A stretch of 64,000 nt of DNA from Candidatus Jingweiarchaeum tengchongense (GCA_025920705.1 JAPDLJ010000001.1:62001-126000); one strand, 5' to 3'. Positions 25,628 through 34,724 are shown, counted from the first letter of the stretch. Made by a program: numbers and translations. Notes: generated from the letters alone by a model not told the origin.

Positions 25628-26218
25628 TTAGGTTACGATACCTAATGCCAGTATCAGTAGTGAAATTGGTAGTATTACGATGACAAGCGTGATGATCGTT
25701 GAGATTATCAGTGCTAGAATTGTTTTTCCATAACTAAGTTTATGTTGTTTTGAAATTCCAATTATCAATAAAATCGATGACCAGATTGAAACGATGAATC
25801 CCACGAATGGTATCCACGATAAAAGATAGTTGGGTATTGAGGAATAAACTTGTGCCATCGCTGTCTTCATAATTTCTCTTCCACCCATCAAATAAACACC
25901 GATGTGCAAAAGTGCTGCTCCAATAAATATTCCGGCGATGTTTATGATCAAAAAAAGTATGTAGATGATTGGTATTGTGATGATGCCAACTGAGCCAATA
26001 AATTTGTTAAGGTTCCCCAGCGTTGATGTTGGAATGAAGGATGAAAGCGCTGATAGTCCTATGCCTGTTGCGATTGCTGGTATAATGGTCAAGACAGCGG
26101 TAATTTTTATCAGTTCTGTCCAATCCTTCGTTTTGTGCTTTTCAAAGAATTCCATTGGATTTAGTATTACTTGTTTTATCACATCTGCAATTTCATTCAA
26201 AAATTCCATTTTCTTCAC
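25628..26218 (-). CDS. Yip1-domain integral membrane protein
   Basis: 196 aa with GTG at 26218 or ATG at 26209. After an amphipathic N-terminus (VIKQVILNPMEFFEKHKTKD), about five hydrophobic helices follow. Features typical of prokaryotic Yip1 proteins are the 'NPxxFF' start, a helix with LLHIGVYLMGG, and the 'AQVYSSIPNYLLSWIPFVG' segment. The role in archaea is unknown; eukaryotic relatives work in membrane traffic. It is divergent from the PH-domain membrane gene, with about 100 bases holding promoters for both. Confidence 0.85.
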   Translation of the reverse strand: MKKMEFLNEIADVIKQVILNPMEFFEKHKTKDWTELIKITAVLTIIPAIATGIGLSALSSFIPTSTLGNLNKFIGSVGIITIPIIYILFLIINIAGIFIGAALLHIGVYLMGGREIMKTAMAQVYSSIPNYLLSWIPFVGFIVSIWSSILLIIGISKQHKLSYGKTILALIISTIITLVIVILPISLLILALGIVT

Positions 26219-26249
26219 ATTAATTTAATTTCATTGAATGTTAATAAGC

Positions 26250-26260
26250 CTTTTTATGTA
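26250..26260 (-). promoter_or_regulatory. TATA-like box for the Yip1 gene
   Basis: The minus strand reads acataaaaagg, about 37 nt before GTG 26218, in the divergent spacer. Confidence 0.4.
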
Positions 26261-26287
26261 ATTGTTTTAAATAAAAATCACTGATAA

Positions 26288-26298
26288 GTTTAAATTTA
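26288..26298 (+). promoter_or_regulatory. TATA-like box for the PH-domain membrane protein gene
   Basis: Reads gtttaaattta, about 27 nt before ATG 26320; there is no ribosome site, so leaderless transcription is likely. Confidence 0.55.
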
Positions 26299-26319
26299 GA
26301 ATTTATTATTTAATAGAAA

Positions 26320-26769
26320 ATGAGAAAGGGAAAAATAAAGATAATTGGATTTACTGAGAGGTTGATATTACTCAGCTGCTTCTTCCTCCTCAACTTTGAT
26401 ATAATTATAAATTTCATCGAGAATTTGAGACCTCAATTCTTAATAAACTTTGCATTCTTCCTAATTTTTTCTTTCTTATTCATTTCAATACTAGCATTCT
26501 TTGCTTGGGGGGAAAAGGAGTATTACATTTTAAAGAATTTCTTACACATAAATTCGTTTGGATGGAAAAGGATTCCACTGAATGAAATAGTAGAGGTAAG
26601 AGTCAAGCAGGGTTTAATAGAAAAAATGTTTGGTATCGGAAAAATAATCATATCCACAAAAGATGGAAAGTATGTGATAGATGATGTCGTCAATCCTAAA
26701 GAAATTGAAATTATGATATTAAGAAAAATTTCAAAGGGTAATGAAATCAAGAGATATGAAATGATCTAA
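26320..26769 (+). CDS. Membrane-anchored bacterial PH-like domain protein
   Basis: 149 aa. Two hydrophobic helices (about residues 14-33 and 40-61) precede a soluble domain of about 80 residues: YYILKNFLHINSFGWKRIPL, EIVEVRVKQGLIEKMFGIGK, and TKDGKYVIDDVVNPKEIEI. This is the pattern of YdbT-type bPH2 domains: a helix pair, a short beta barrel, and a G-x-G-x-I turn. The function is unknown. The last 23 bases overlap the convergent PUA gene. Confidence 0.7.
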   Translation: MRKGKIKIIGFTERLILLSCFFLLNFDIIINFIENLRPQFLINFAFFLIFSFLFISILAFFAWGEKEYYILKNFLHINSFGWKRIPLNEIVEVRVKQGLIEKMFGIGKIIISTKDGKYVIDDVVNPKEIEIMILRKISKGNEIKRYEMI

Positions 26770-27214
26770 GACTCATAATCCTTCTCGACTTTGGTACCAT
26801 ATTTAATATTTTATTGCCTAATGCCTTACCACATCCAGCAAAATCATTTCCTCGCTTTATGATCACGTATCCAGTGAAATTCGTTTTTATCTGTAAATCA
26901 TAGCCTCTCAACCATTCATGTAAATCTTTCTCTGTTACTTCAATTACGTTTTTCCTTGCTTCTTTCCCAAATATCTGGGAACCTTCTATTGTCAATCTGA
27001 TACCGTCCTTTTCCTTAAAGGCGACATAAGTACCAAGAAACTTTATCCTCATTCTTTTGAATTCATTCACATCTACATTTTTGTTCAATATCCATAACCG
27101 ACCTTTACCACTTTCAAACCATAAGAATTTGTTTTTAAACTTGATTCCGTATTGTTTACTGAGCTCATCAAAAATCTTTTTTTCTTCTCCCCTGCTCAAT
27201 TTTTTAGCGATCAT
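26747..27214 (-). CDS. Stand-alone PUA-domain protein, partner of the NOP2/Sun methyltransferase (COG3270 type)
   Basis: 155 aa. The C-terminal half has the PUA signature: LGTYVAFKEKDGIRLTIEGS, then GYVIIKRGNDFAGCGKALGN and a basic end VPKSRRIM. The N-terminal half resembles the pre-PUA domain of ribosome biogenesis factors. COG3270 proteins are the detached counterpart of the C-terminal RNA-binding domain fused to some Nol1/Nop2/Fmu methyltransferases. Here the gene starts four bases after the end of such a methyltransferase on the same strand. It probably guides the enzyme to its rRNA or tRNA target. Confidence 0.8.
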   Translation of the reverse strand: MIAKKLSRGEEKKIFDELSKQYGIKFKNKFLWFESGKGRLWILNKNVDVNEFKRMRIKFLGTYVAFKEKDGIRLTIEGSQIFGKEARKNVIEVTEKDLHEWLRGYDLQIKTNFTGYVIIKRGNDFAGCGKALGNKILNMVPKSRRIMSLRSFHIS

Positions 27215-27218
27215 TTTA

Positions 27219-28136
27219 TCACAATTTTTTTATTTTGGCAACAAAGAACCCTTCGGTATCATTGTCTTGTGGATATATGCGCATACACTTCTTTACCTCA
27301 TCATTATACTTCTTATTTTCCCATTCCTCAATTCCAGGTCTACTCTTTATTTTTAAATTTATCCTCTCCACGCTCGCATTCTCATATCTGTTCAACAGAT
27401 AATCAACGACTTCTTCGTTCTCCTCAGGAGCCAATGTACAAGTTGAGTAAACAAGTGTTCCGTTTTTATTCAAACAATTGAATCCAGATTCAATTAACTT
27501 CTTTTGCAACTTAGAGAATTTTTTTATTGAGAAAACATTCCACATCTCCATGATTTTAAAGTTTTTTCTAATCGCACCCTCACTTGAGCATGATGGATCA
27601 ACGAAAACGAGGTCAAATTTGATTCCATGCTCGTGAAATCGCTCCCCTTTCTCCATTGTAACAATCGTATTTATCACACCACACCTTTGTAAATTTGATG
27701 ACAATATCTTTATTCTATCGATCCGAACATCGTTTGCTACAATCACACTTTCCCGAAACTTCTGTGCGATTTGTGTTGTTTTTGAACCGGGTGAAGCGCA
27801 TAAATCAAGTATTTTGACATACTCACATTCATCAATCGTCTCAACAGGAATCATGCTCGCTGCTTCCTGAACATAGTAGTAACCTAGACAATGTTCAATC
27901 GTGTTTCCTATGTCCGAAGGTGCATTATAAACATAGAACCCGCTTTCGCACCAAGGCACTTGCTCAATTCTCCATCCCTTATCAATGAGCCTCCTTTTAC
28001 ATTCATCAATATTAATTTTCAATGTATTTATTCGGATACTAGTTCTCAAGAATCTTTTCGAGTACTCTAGAAACTCTTCAAGCTCATTTCCAAGAAGTAT
28101 TTTAAATCTGGCAATAAAATCTTCCTTGAATTTCAT
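27219..28136 (-). CDS. NOP2/Sun (Nol1/Nop2/Fmu) family RNA m5C methyltransferase
   Basis: 305 aa. SAM-dependent methylation of cytosine C5 in rRNA or tRNA. The SAM-binding loop LDLCASPGSKTTQIAQKF, the motif IV segment VFVDPSCSSEGAIRKN and the motif VI segment VYSTCTLAPEENEEVV are clear; they contain the two conserved Cys (release and catalysis). The residue before the motif IV Cys is Ser rather than the usual Pro. An N-terminal ferredoxin-like extension (LRTSIRINTLKINIDECKRR) is present, but there is no PUA domain; that is encoded by the next gene. The start overlaps the upstream coiled-coil gene by four bases. Confidence 0.92.
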   Translation of the reverse strand: MKFKEDFIARFKILLGNELEEFLEYSKRFLRTSIRINTLKINIDECKRRLIDKGWRIEQVPWCESGFYVYNAPSDIGNTIEHCLGYYYVQEAASMIPVETIDECEYVKILDLCASPGSKTTQIAQKFRESVIVANDVRIDRIKILSSNLQRCGVINTIVTMEKGERFHEHGIKFDLVFVDPSCSSEGAIRKNFKIMEMWNVFSIKKFSKLQKKLIESGFNCLNKNGTLVYSTCTLAPEENEEVVDYLLNRYENASVERINLKIKSRPGIEEWENKKYNDEVKKCMRIYPQDNDTEGFFVAKIKKL

Positions 28137-28525
28137 GCCTTACCCAATTCCTTTCTTATTAGCCTAGCTGCCTCATCTTTTGTTAAAAATCTCGTCGGAT
28201 CTATCATGTTTATGTATTTTTCTAGAACCTTAAGGTCATGCTCGCTCGCTGTCATCTCCAGTTGTCTCCCTATATCCCTGATCTTCTCATCAATTTCTTT
28301 TATTTTTGATGAAAGTTCATTAAGTTTCAAATCAATTTCTCTAATACTTGATTTGAGTTCATTCGTTTTTGAGATTAAATTCTCATCCGTAATCGTTAAT
28401 CTATCTCTTGTCTGTTTCAATCTCTCTTCAAGCAATCTTGTTCTCTCACTAAGCTCAGCTATCTTTTGGGATACAAACTGCATGTATGCTTTCTCATCTT
28501 TCGGAGAGATTTGGTAGGCAGGCAT
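28133..28525 (-). CDS. Coiled-coil protein upstream of the methyltransferase
   Basis: 130 aa. Residues about 15-100 form a long heptad-patterned helix (for example KIAELSERTRLLEERLKQ and LNELSSKIKEIDEKIRD). A short C-terminal segment PTRFLTKDEAARLIRKEL follows. Cytoplasmic, no signal. The end resembles C-termini of archaeal coiled-coil proteins found near motility or chemotaxis genes, but I cannot name the family. It is co-transcribed with the RNA methyltransferase and divergent from the secretion ATPase gene. Confidence 0.7.
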   Translation of the reverse strand: MPAYQISPKDEKAYMQFVSQKIAELSERTRLLEERLKQTRDRLTITDENLISKTNELKSSIREIDLKLNELSSKIKEIDEKIRDIGRQLEMTASEHDLKVLEKYINMIDPTRFLTKDEAARLIRKELGKA

Positions 28526-28542
28526 TTTAATTATAATGTAAT

Positions 28543-28557
28543 GAATAATTATAAATC
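28543..28557 (-). promoter_or_regulatory. TATA-like box for the coiled-coil / methyltransferase / PUA operon
   Basis: The minus strand reads gatttataattattc, centred about 26 nt before the ATG at 28525; a leaderless transcript is expected. Confidence 0.55.
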
Positions 28558-28605
28558 TTCTTAAACTATTTTATTATCTTAGAGGAGATAAATTTTGATT
28601 AGATA

Positions 28606-28644
28606 AGTTAAAATAAAATAAATGAATCATTTTATTTAAGGTGG
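28606..28644 (+). promoter_or_regulatory. Candidate promoter and ribosome site of the surface-machine operon
   Basis: An AT-rich stretch (gttaaaataaaataaatg, 28607-28624) could be the TATA box. AAGGTGG at 28638-28644 lies four bases before ATG 28649 as a ribosome site. The exact TATA position is uncertain in this AT-rich gap. Confidence 0.35.
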
Positions 28645-28648
28645 TTGG

Positions 28649-30949
28649 ATGCCTGAACAAAAGCAGCCTTGCTCATACCACGTTGAGAGGGAGGATTCTG
28701 AAAGAAATCTAGTTGTGAATTGTCTTGGATGTTGGTTCTATCCAAGTATCGAAGAAAATGAAGTATGCATGGAAAGAATAATCAACTACTTAGTTGAATC
28801 TGGACATATGAATTCGATTGTGCTTTCAAGTGAAAGAAACTATGTTTATCCAGATGAGCAAGCAAAGCTGCTGAATGAGATCGCAGATGTGTATGTTTAT
28901 TTGTTGAAGGAGAGAAACATCCTTAGTTACAAGCGATTGGTCGTTGATAAATATTCGATGAAGTACGTGCCAATCTGGTTGGGAACATTGAGAAGGATAT
29001 TAATGGAGCTCTTGAGAAGAGATCCAATCGGAGCTTATGTCGAGACGCTCAGAGTAATAAGAATACAGAAAATAAATTTGGATAAGGAAAGAGCTGAAGT
29101 GAAACCTTCTCTTGAAAATTACATTCATATTCTCGAGGAAATATTGACAGCATTGGAAAAAACATCATTGATACAGCAAGTGAAACCATACTTGCCTGGT
29201 TACAAAGTTGGAAGTAGGGAAATATACAGAAGAATATTCGAACCAATGATAAGACCAAATTTCATGTACACAAGATTAATGGCTGAACCGCCATTGAAAG
29301 GGGAAGAAGTTGAAAGTTATGAGATAGGTGAAAAGGATAGGAGTCAAGTCACAATATACAAATTACCTGACAGAGCGAGTCTGTTGTACCATATTATTCC
29401 ACCAGAATTCCAATTGAATGAGGAGGAGTACGTGCTTCTTGATGAAGCAAGAGAAGTACTCGTAAAATATAAACCACAGGAAAAGGAATTTGTTGATCCG
29501 CAAAGGATGAGGGAAGTCTTCTTCAACATTTCAAGAGATCTGATTGAAGAAATTGCGAATACGAAGAGAGTAAAGTTAACATATAATCAAATCGAGCAAT
29601 TGGCAAGAATATTAGTAAGATTGACTGTTGGATTTGGTCTGACAGAGGTTCTATTGCAAGATCCATACTTGGAAGATATTTATATCAATGCACCCATAGG
29701 GAGGATACCTATATTTGTGAAACATTCTAAATACGGTGAATGTTACACGAACATCATACCAAATATAAAAGAAGCTGAGGCTTGGGTCTCTCGTTTCAGG
29801 ATGATTTCTGGTAGACCATTAGATGAGGCAAATCCAGTGTTGGATACTGAGTTAATTACGCCTGAGGCAAGGGCGAGAGCTGGTATCATACAACCACCAC
29901 TCAGTCCAAAGGGATACAGTTTTGCATTTAGAAAACATAGGGAAAAGCCATGGACGCTACCCTTATTCATCAAACATAGAGCATTGACACCACTCTGTGC
30001 TGGTTTGTTGTGGTTCTGTGTCGATGGTGCAAGAACGATCCTTGTTGGTGGAACAAGAGGAAGTGGTAAAACATCATTGCTCGCTTCTTTGATTGCTGAG
30101 ATGATGCGAAGGTACAGGATATTAACTGTAGAAGATACATTGGAGCTTCCTGTTGATTACTTCAGAGATCTTGGTTATAACATTGTTTCAATGAAAGTTA
30201 GAAGCGCAATTGTTGGTGAAAAAAGTGAGATGAGCGCTGAGGAAGGAATAAGGACTTCCTTGAGGCTTGGTGATTCCTGCTTGGTGATCGGTGAGGTGAG
30301 GTCTAGGGAATCAGTTGCGCTCTACGAGGCAATGAGGATTGGTGCATTAGCAAATGTTGTGATGGGTACGATACATGGTGAGAGTCCATACGGTATATTT
30401 GACCGTGTTGTGAATGATCTTGGAGTTCCGAGGACAAGTTTCAAGGCAACGGACTTAGTAATTCTGTGCAATAAAATAAGAACACCTGATCAGATATTTG
30501 ATGTTAGGAGGGTCGTCCAGGTAACTGAGGTCAGAAAGCATTGGATGGAGGATCCAATGAAAGAGAAGGGATTCATCAATTTGATGGAATACGATGTCAG
30601 GGATGATGAGATAAAACCGACAAAGGATCTTATAGAAGGAGAAAGTGAGGTAATAAAGGCAATTGCAGCAAGAGTTAGACATTGGGCTGGAAATTGGGAT
30701 GCAGTGTGGGAGAACATTGTTTTGAGGGCTAAAATTAAGGAGATGCTCGTTGAATATGCGAAGAAAACAAACAATGATGCACTATTGGAAGCTGATTTCG
30801 TTGTGGATGCAAATGATCAATTTCACAAGATCTTCGAAAGATTGTCTGAGAAAACTGGATATCCTGAGAGCAAGGATGTTCTATATGAGTTCGAGAATTG
30901 GTTGAAATTGAGGATAAAAGGTAAAGAAATTGAACGAGGATCAAGCTAG
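28649..30949 (+). CDS. Type II/IV secretion (pilus assembly) ATPase, archaeal GspE/PilT/VirB11 superfamily
   Basis: 766 aa. Hexameric motor that drives assembly of type IV pilus-like filaments. The P-loop VGGTRGSGKTSLLASLIAEM lies around residues 463-482, followed by the Asp-box region TVEDTLELPVD, a Walker B region DSCLVIGEVRSRES and the His-box TIHGESPYGIFDRVVNDL. The N-terminus carries four Cys (8, 25, 28, 40; the core is NCLGCWFYPSIEENEVC) that could hold zinc or an Fe-S cluster. A helical N-terminal domain follows, then the 'LxDPxLEDIYINAP' region of archaeal secretion ATPases. It overlaps the membrane platform gene by 20 bases. Confidence 0.92.
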   Translation: MPEQKQPCSYHVEREDSERNLVVNCLGCWFYPSIEENEVCMERIINYLVESGHMNSIVLSSERNYVYPDEQAKLLNEIADVYVYLLKERNILSYKRLVVDKYSMKYVPIWLGTLRRILMELLRRDPIGAYVETLRVIRIQKINLDKERAEVKPSLENYIHILEEILTALEKTSLIQQVKPYLPGYKVGSREIYRRIFEPMIRPNFMYTRLMAEPPLKGEEVESYEIGEKDRSQVTIYKLPDRASLLYHIIPPEFQLNEEEYVLLDEAREVLVKYKPQEKEFVDPQRMREVFFNISRDLIEEIANTKRVKLTYNQIEQLARILVRLTVGFGLTEVLLQDPYLEDIYINAPIGRIPIFVKHSKYGECYTNIIPNIKEAEAWVSRFRMISGRPLDEANPVLDTELITPEARARAGIIQPPLSPKGYSFAFRKHREKPWTLPLFIKHRALTPLCAGLLWFCVDGARTILVGGTRGSGKTSLLASLIAEMMRRYRILTVEDTLELPVDYFRDLGYNIVSMKVRSAIVGEKSEMSAEEGIRTSLRLGDSCLVIGEVRSRESVALYEAMRIGALANVVMGTIHGESPYGIFDRVVNDLGVPRTSFKATDLVILCNKIRTPDQIFDVRRVVQVTEVRKHWMEDPMKEKGFINLMEYDVRDDEIKPTKDLIEGESEVIKAIAARVRHWAGNWDAVWENIVLRAKIKEMLVEYAKKTNNDALLEADFVVDANDQFHKIFERLSEKTGYPESKDVLYEFENWLKLRIKGKEIERGSS

Positions 30950-32957
30950 GAGATTATATGAAAAATACGTTGAGAGAGGAGAGGCTACTGGAATAGAATC
31001 AAGAGAGTATAAGATATTCAAACTGATTGAAAAGCCATGGAATATCAAGATATTCGAGCAACTTTGCAAATTAAGTGGTTCTATTTTAAAAGTTAAGCTT
31101 GAGAAAGAGGAGAAGGAAAGGCTCGAGAATGCAATCAGAATTTTAAATTTAGACATAGCGCCGGAAGACATTTCAAGTCTTTCCTTGCTTTCAATGATAT
31201 TTTTTGCCTCTCTTTGCCTATTCGGATTCATCGCTGGAAGTCTTATTCTTGTTGTTATGTTCGTTGTTTGCGCGATATTTGCTCAAAGATATGTGAAAAA
31301 CATACCAATAAACGCAGTAAGGATGCGAATGATAAGAGCAAGTGGTGACTTGATACTCGCGATACTTTACATGGTCATTTACATGCGACACAACCCAAAT
31401 TTAGAAAAGGCAGTTGAATTTGCTGCTGATAATTTAACTGGACCGCTTGCACTTGACTTCCAAAAATTGCTTTGGGATGTTGAGACGAGGAAGTACGAGA
31501 CATTGAAAGGTGCATTGGATAGTTATGTATTGTCTTGGAAGGATTACAGTCCACATTTTGTTGATGCAATTTATTTAATAGAAACCTCTCAATTGCAAAC
31601 CTCGGAAGAGAAAAGACTTGAAATATTGGATATGGCAGTTTCAAGAATGTTGGATGGTACGTATGACAGCATGAGTCACTTTGCCTCTGGATTAAGGGAG
31701 CCTGTGAATGCGCTTTATATGATGGGTATTATACTTCCAATTCTTGGACTTGTCTTATTCCCAATTTTCGCCTCATTTCTATCGGATGTTTTCAATGTGA
31801 ATTATGTCGCTGTGATGTACAACGTTGGATTACCACTTGTTGTTTATTTCTTGGGTGCTCAAATATTAAAAGGTAGACCGACAAGCTTCCCTGCACCTAA
31901 TATAGAAGGTCATCCAGACGTCCCAAAAAAAGGATGTTTCCTGCTGGCTGGCATAAACATTCCTGCAATTTTGCCAGCAGTTGGTGTGTTCACGCTTTCA
32001 ATGTTCATTTTTTACAACTTTTATCTTAGAGCTGTTCCGACCGTACCAAGTGAATTTGACATTTATTGGAGCATGGTACCGATCATAGGAATTTCGCTCA
32101 CAATTTTCACCTATACAAAGCTCGCTTCATTTCAAAGAATGAGGGTTTGGAAAAAAATAATAGAGGTTGAGAGGGAATTCACTGACGCAAGCTTTCAATT
32201 GGGAAATAGGATATCAGAGGGATTTCCACCAGAGATAGCGGTTGAAAAGGTTGGAAACATCATGAAGAAAACGGAAATATCAAATTTCTTTAATGTAATC
32301 TTGGTAAACATGCACAAGATTGGATTGAGCTTTGACGCAGCGATATTTGATAAGAAATACGGTGCAATTAATTTGTATCCTTCAAGAATCATAAGAAGCT
32401 CAATGCAGGTGATGGTTGAGAGTGCTAGGAAGAGCTTGAAAGATGCGGCAATTTCATTGATAAACTTCTCGACATATTTGAGAAGCATGGAAAGAATAAA
32501 TGAGAAAGTTAGAGACGTGCTTGATGAGGTAATCTCCTCAATGCGATTTCAGGCAGCTTACATTACACCAATCATGTGTGGTGTCGTTGTTGGATTGTCA
32601 GCATTGATAATTATAATTTTATACTTCCTCCAAGAACAAATTACAAAGTTAAGCGCTGCAAGTGCTGAGGGTGAATTTGCAATGGGTACTTGGGCATTTG
32701 GAATGTTCATCGTTTCAAAGAGCATACCTCTTTATTTATTGCAGATTGTTGTCGGAATTTACATGATCGAGATACTGTTGCTAATTTCATATATATTGGC
32801 AGAAATTGAAAGACCAAGCGACGAAACATATAGAAATCACATCATCTCAACGATGATCTTGCCATCAATAATAATATATATTATCTGCTCTGTTGTTGTT
32901 ACTATTATGTTTACTGGTATAGGGAGGGCAGCACTAGCTATAGGTGAGATGTTTTGA
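30930..32957 (+). CDS. Type II secretion F / TadC-like membrane platform protein
   Basis: 675 aa with a TTG start inside the ATPase gene. Two T2SSF-like halves are visible. The first has hydrophobic segments around residues 88-125 and 270-310 flanking a soluble helical domain that contains LILAILYMVIYMRHNPNLEK. The second repeats the pattern, with NRISEGFPPEIAVEKVGNIM and C-terminal helices. This is the polytopic platform (TadC / ArlJ / GspF family) on which the ATPase acts. The 20-base overlap gives tight coupling to the ATPase. Its stop overlaps the TTG start of the next gene (TTGA). Confidence 0.9.
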   Translation: MNEDQARRLYEKYVERGEATGIESREYKIFKLIEKPWNIKIFEQLCKLSGSILKVKLEKEEKERLENAIRILNLDIAPEDISSLSLLSMIFFASLCLFGFIAGSLILVVMFVVCAIFAQRYVKNIPINAVRMRMIRASGDLILAILYMVIYMRHNPNLEKAVEFAADNLTGPLALDFQKLLWDVETRKYETLKGALDSYVLSWKDYSPHFVDAIYLIETSQLQTSEEKRLEILDMAVSRMLDGTYDSMSHFASGLREPVNALYMMGIILPILGLVLFPIFASFLSDVFNVNYVAVMYNVGLPLVVYFLGAQILKGRPTSFPAPNIEGHPDVPKKGCFLLAGINIPAILPAVGVFTLSMFIFYNFYLRAVPTVPSEFDIYWSMVPIIGISLTIFTYTKLASFQRMRVWKKIIEVEREFTDASFQLGNRISEGFPPEIAVEKVGNIMKKTEISNFFNVILVNMHKIGLSFDAAIFDKKYGAINLYPSRIIRSSMQVMVESARKSLKDAAISLINFSTYLRSMERINEKVRDVLDEVISSMRFQAAYITPIMCGVVVGLSALIIIILYFLQEQITKLSAASAEGEFAMGTWAFGMFIVSKSIPLYLLQIVVGIYMIEILLLISYILAEIERPSDETYRNHIISTMILPSIIIYIICSVVVTIMFTGIGRAALAIGEMF

Positions 32958-33478
32958 AGAAAGGAATATTGATGAGTACATTGTTCAAATTAGTGACTGG
33001 AGCCATTTTAATCATATTCGTAATCGTGATCGTTTCAGTGATTTTTGGCCCATATTTCCTGCCATATGGTTGTAACAATAATTGCATTTGCGAGAAAAGT
33101 AGGAAGGAAGACACAGGTGTTCCTTTGGTATTCAAACCATGCGCTGAAAAAGATTGTAATATTTCCGGCTCGATGAGATGTAATTGTGACTGTAAATGCG
33201 AGAAAATGATTGATTGCAGGCCAAATCAGCCAGAGAAATGTAGATGTAGACCTGGATACCAATGCACATTTGTCCCAACAGCAGATCCGAATGAGCAGTG
33301 GAGTAATTGTTCAAATCCAGATACAGGTGATTGGTACATCGCACCTGTCTGCGTCTATTATGAGAATCAATATTGTTGTCCAGATTGCGTTGCTGAGACT
33401 AGTGAGGCATGTAGGGCTACTTTAGACGCGTTAGGATGGAGCAGTGGAAATTGCCCTGTAGGTGCGGTAACATGGTAA
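32954..33478 (+). CDS. Cys-rich anchored protein of the pilus-like locus
   Basis: 174 aa with TTG start. A short basic leader MKKG precedes a hydrophobic helix (about residues 8-33), the form of a class III (prepilin-like) signal. The rest is extracytoplasmic and has about 22 Cys in 140 residues, including NCDCKCEKMIDC and the end segment YCCPDCVAETSEACRA, so multiple disulfides are expected. No recognised domain. TTG overlaps the platform gene stop by four bases. Confidence 0.75.
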   Translation: MKKGILMSTLFKLVTGAILIIFVIVIVSVIFGPYFLPYGCNNNCICEKSRKEDTGVPLVFKPCAEKDCNISGSMRCNCDCKCEKMIDCRPNQPEKCRCRPGYQCTFVPTADPNEQWSNCSNPDTGDWYIAPVCVYYENQYCCPDCVAETSEACRATLDALGWSSGNCPVGAVTW

Positions 33479-33624
33479 AAAAAGGGATAACAAAGGAAAT
33501 TTTGTTTTTAATAATATTATTAGTTGCACTTATATTTTCAATCGCTATATATTTGTTAGTAAATAAGACTGTATTCAAGGGAACATCAGATTTTTTTGAT
33601 TTTATGAAGAGGTTATTTGAATGA
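33472..33624 (+). CDS. Small single-helix pilin-like protein
   Basis: 50 aa from ATG 33472 (MVKKGITKEILFLIILLVAL), with GGTG ten bases upstream. The longer in-frame ATG at 33436 would overlap the upstream gene by 43 bases and spoil the short leader. Leader MVKKG is followed by a hydrophobic helix and a 20-residue charged tail. It overlaps the previous gene by seven bases and the next by four. Likely a minor pilin-like subunit or an assembly factor. Confidence 0.65.
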   Translation: MVKKGITKEILFLIILLVALIFSIAIYLLVNKTVFKGTSDFFDFMKRLFE

Positions 33625-34724
33625 AAAAAGGAGCATTGCAGCATTTCATTGCAATCTTCATCATAGCAGTAATCGCATTGCTACTATTACTCTTCTACAT
33701 TATCCCTGCTGTCTTCCCAATGGTTCCAAGCATAGGGGCACCCATATGCGCAACAAGTGTTTGTTTGAGAACTCTATATACTGAAGCAAGAGCAAAAACA
33801 TTTACAATTCCTATAATTGGACTCACGGTTGCAAGTGCTAGGCAAGTACTATTCGTTCAACCACCTTCTGTAAGAAGTATTTGCCCATATGGGACAGGTC
33901 AAATGATCACGAACACTTCCGGGCGAATTATTAAATATTCCCCAACTGCTTTAGAATGCGATATAACCAAAGAAGAATGTAGACAAAAATTGGAGAACAA
34001 GACGATAAAGAAAATAATTGATGATATAAACACTTGCTGGGGAATTTTCAAGACTTGCGGACAAGATCCATTAATGGAAGAACCAAACATATTTTATTTC
34101 TGTAGCTCAGTCTATTATGAATTAGGTAATTTAAATATTTTTTATCGTTGGATATATGAACAAATGGATGTAAATAGAAATGGTTCCCTTCAAAATAAGA
34201 CAGGTAAAGATATTCCAATCAAAATATTCAAATATGGTGGAGAATATGTACCACACGACTCATTTGATTTGTTTAATCAACGTGTGATCATACATACTGT
34301 GTTTATGGATTATGGGGCTCATGCTTGTCAATACGATGATGGTGAGTGCAATTCAACTTTAACTGCAGGTGAATGCTTAGCAAAAATATTTGGGGGTGAT
34401 TACGACAATGCATTGTATAATTATAGAAAAGCGAGCCTAGCGATACCTACTGAACGTGGCGAAGTTGAAACTTTTATAGTTATGGGTTCAAAATGCAGGA
34501 AAATGGTAACACCTGCTTGGCAAAATTATCCTCCAAAAGAAGGTGCAATTAATTGTTATGATGGTGCGAGTCTTGAAAGATTCTATATAGGTAGCTGGGG
34601 AATACCCATACGTTATACAAAACCGTGTTGGGAGCCGGATGGTGCAAACTTGTGTGATGATATCACTAATATTCCTTTTCAAGGATGTAAAGATCAAATC
34701 TGGTTAATTGTGCAACCAGTATAA
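33621..34724 (+). CDS. Anchored extracytoplasmic protein of the pilus-like locus (367 aa)
   Basis: Leader MKKG and a hydrophobic helix (about residues 10-32) precede about 330 extracytoplasmic residues with around 16 Cys and many potential N-glycosylation NxS/T sites. Hydrophobic and aromatic segments (IFYFCSSVYYELGNLNIFYR) suggest a folded globular domain. No family recognised. ATGA overlap with the previous gene. A TATA-like box follows its stop and belongs to the next gene. Confidence 0.75.
   Translation: MKKGALQHFIAIFIIAVIALLLLLFYIIPAVFPMVPSIGAPICATSVCLRTLYTEARAKTFTIPIIGLTVASARQVLFVQPPSVRSICPYGTGQMITNTSGRIIKYSPTALECDITKEECRQKLENKTIKKIIDDINTCWGIFKTCGQDPLMEEPNIFYFCSSVYYELGNLNIFYRWIYEQMDVNRNGSLQNKTGKDIPIKIFKYGGEYVPHDSFDLFNQRVIIHTVFMDYGAHACQYDDGECNSTLTAGECLAKIFGGDYDNALYNYRKASLAIPTERGEVETFIVMGSKCRKMVTPAWQNYPPKEGAINCYDGASLERFYIGSWGIPIRYTKPCWEPDGANLCDDITNIPFQGCKDQIWLIVQPV

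Noticed and set aside
28649-32957. Archaellum motor operon
   Set aside because: ATPase and platform are present, but no archaellins or ArlF/G/H-like genes; the neighbours are large Cys-rich proteins.
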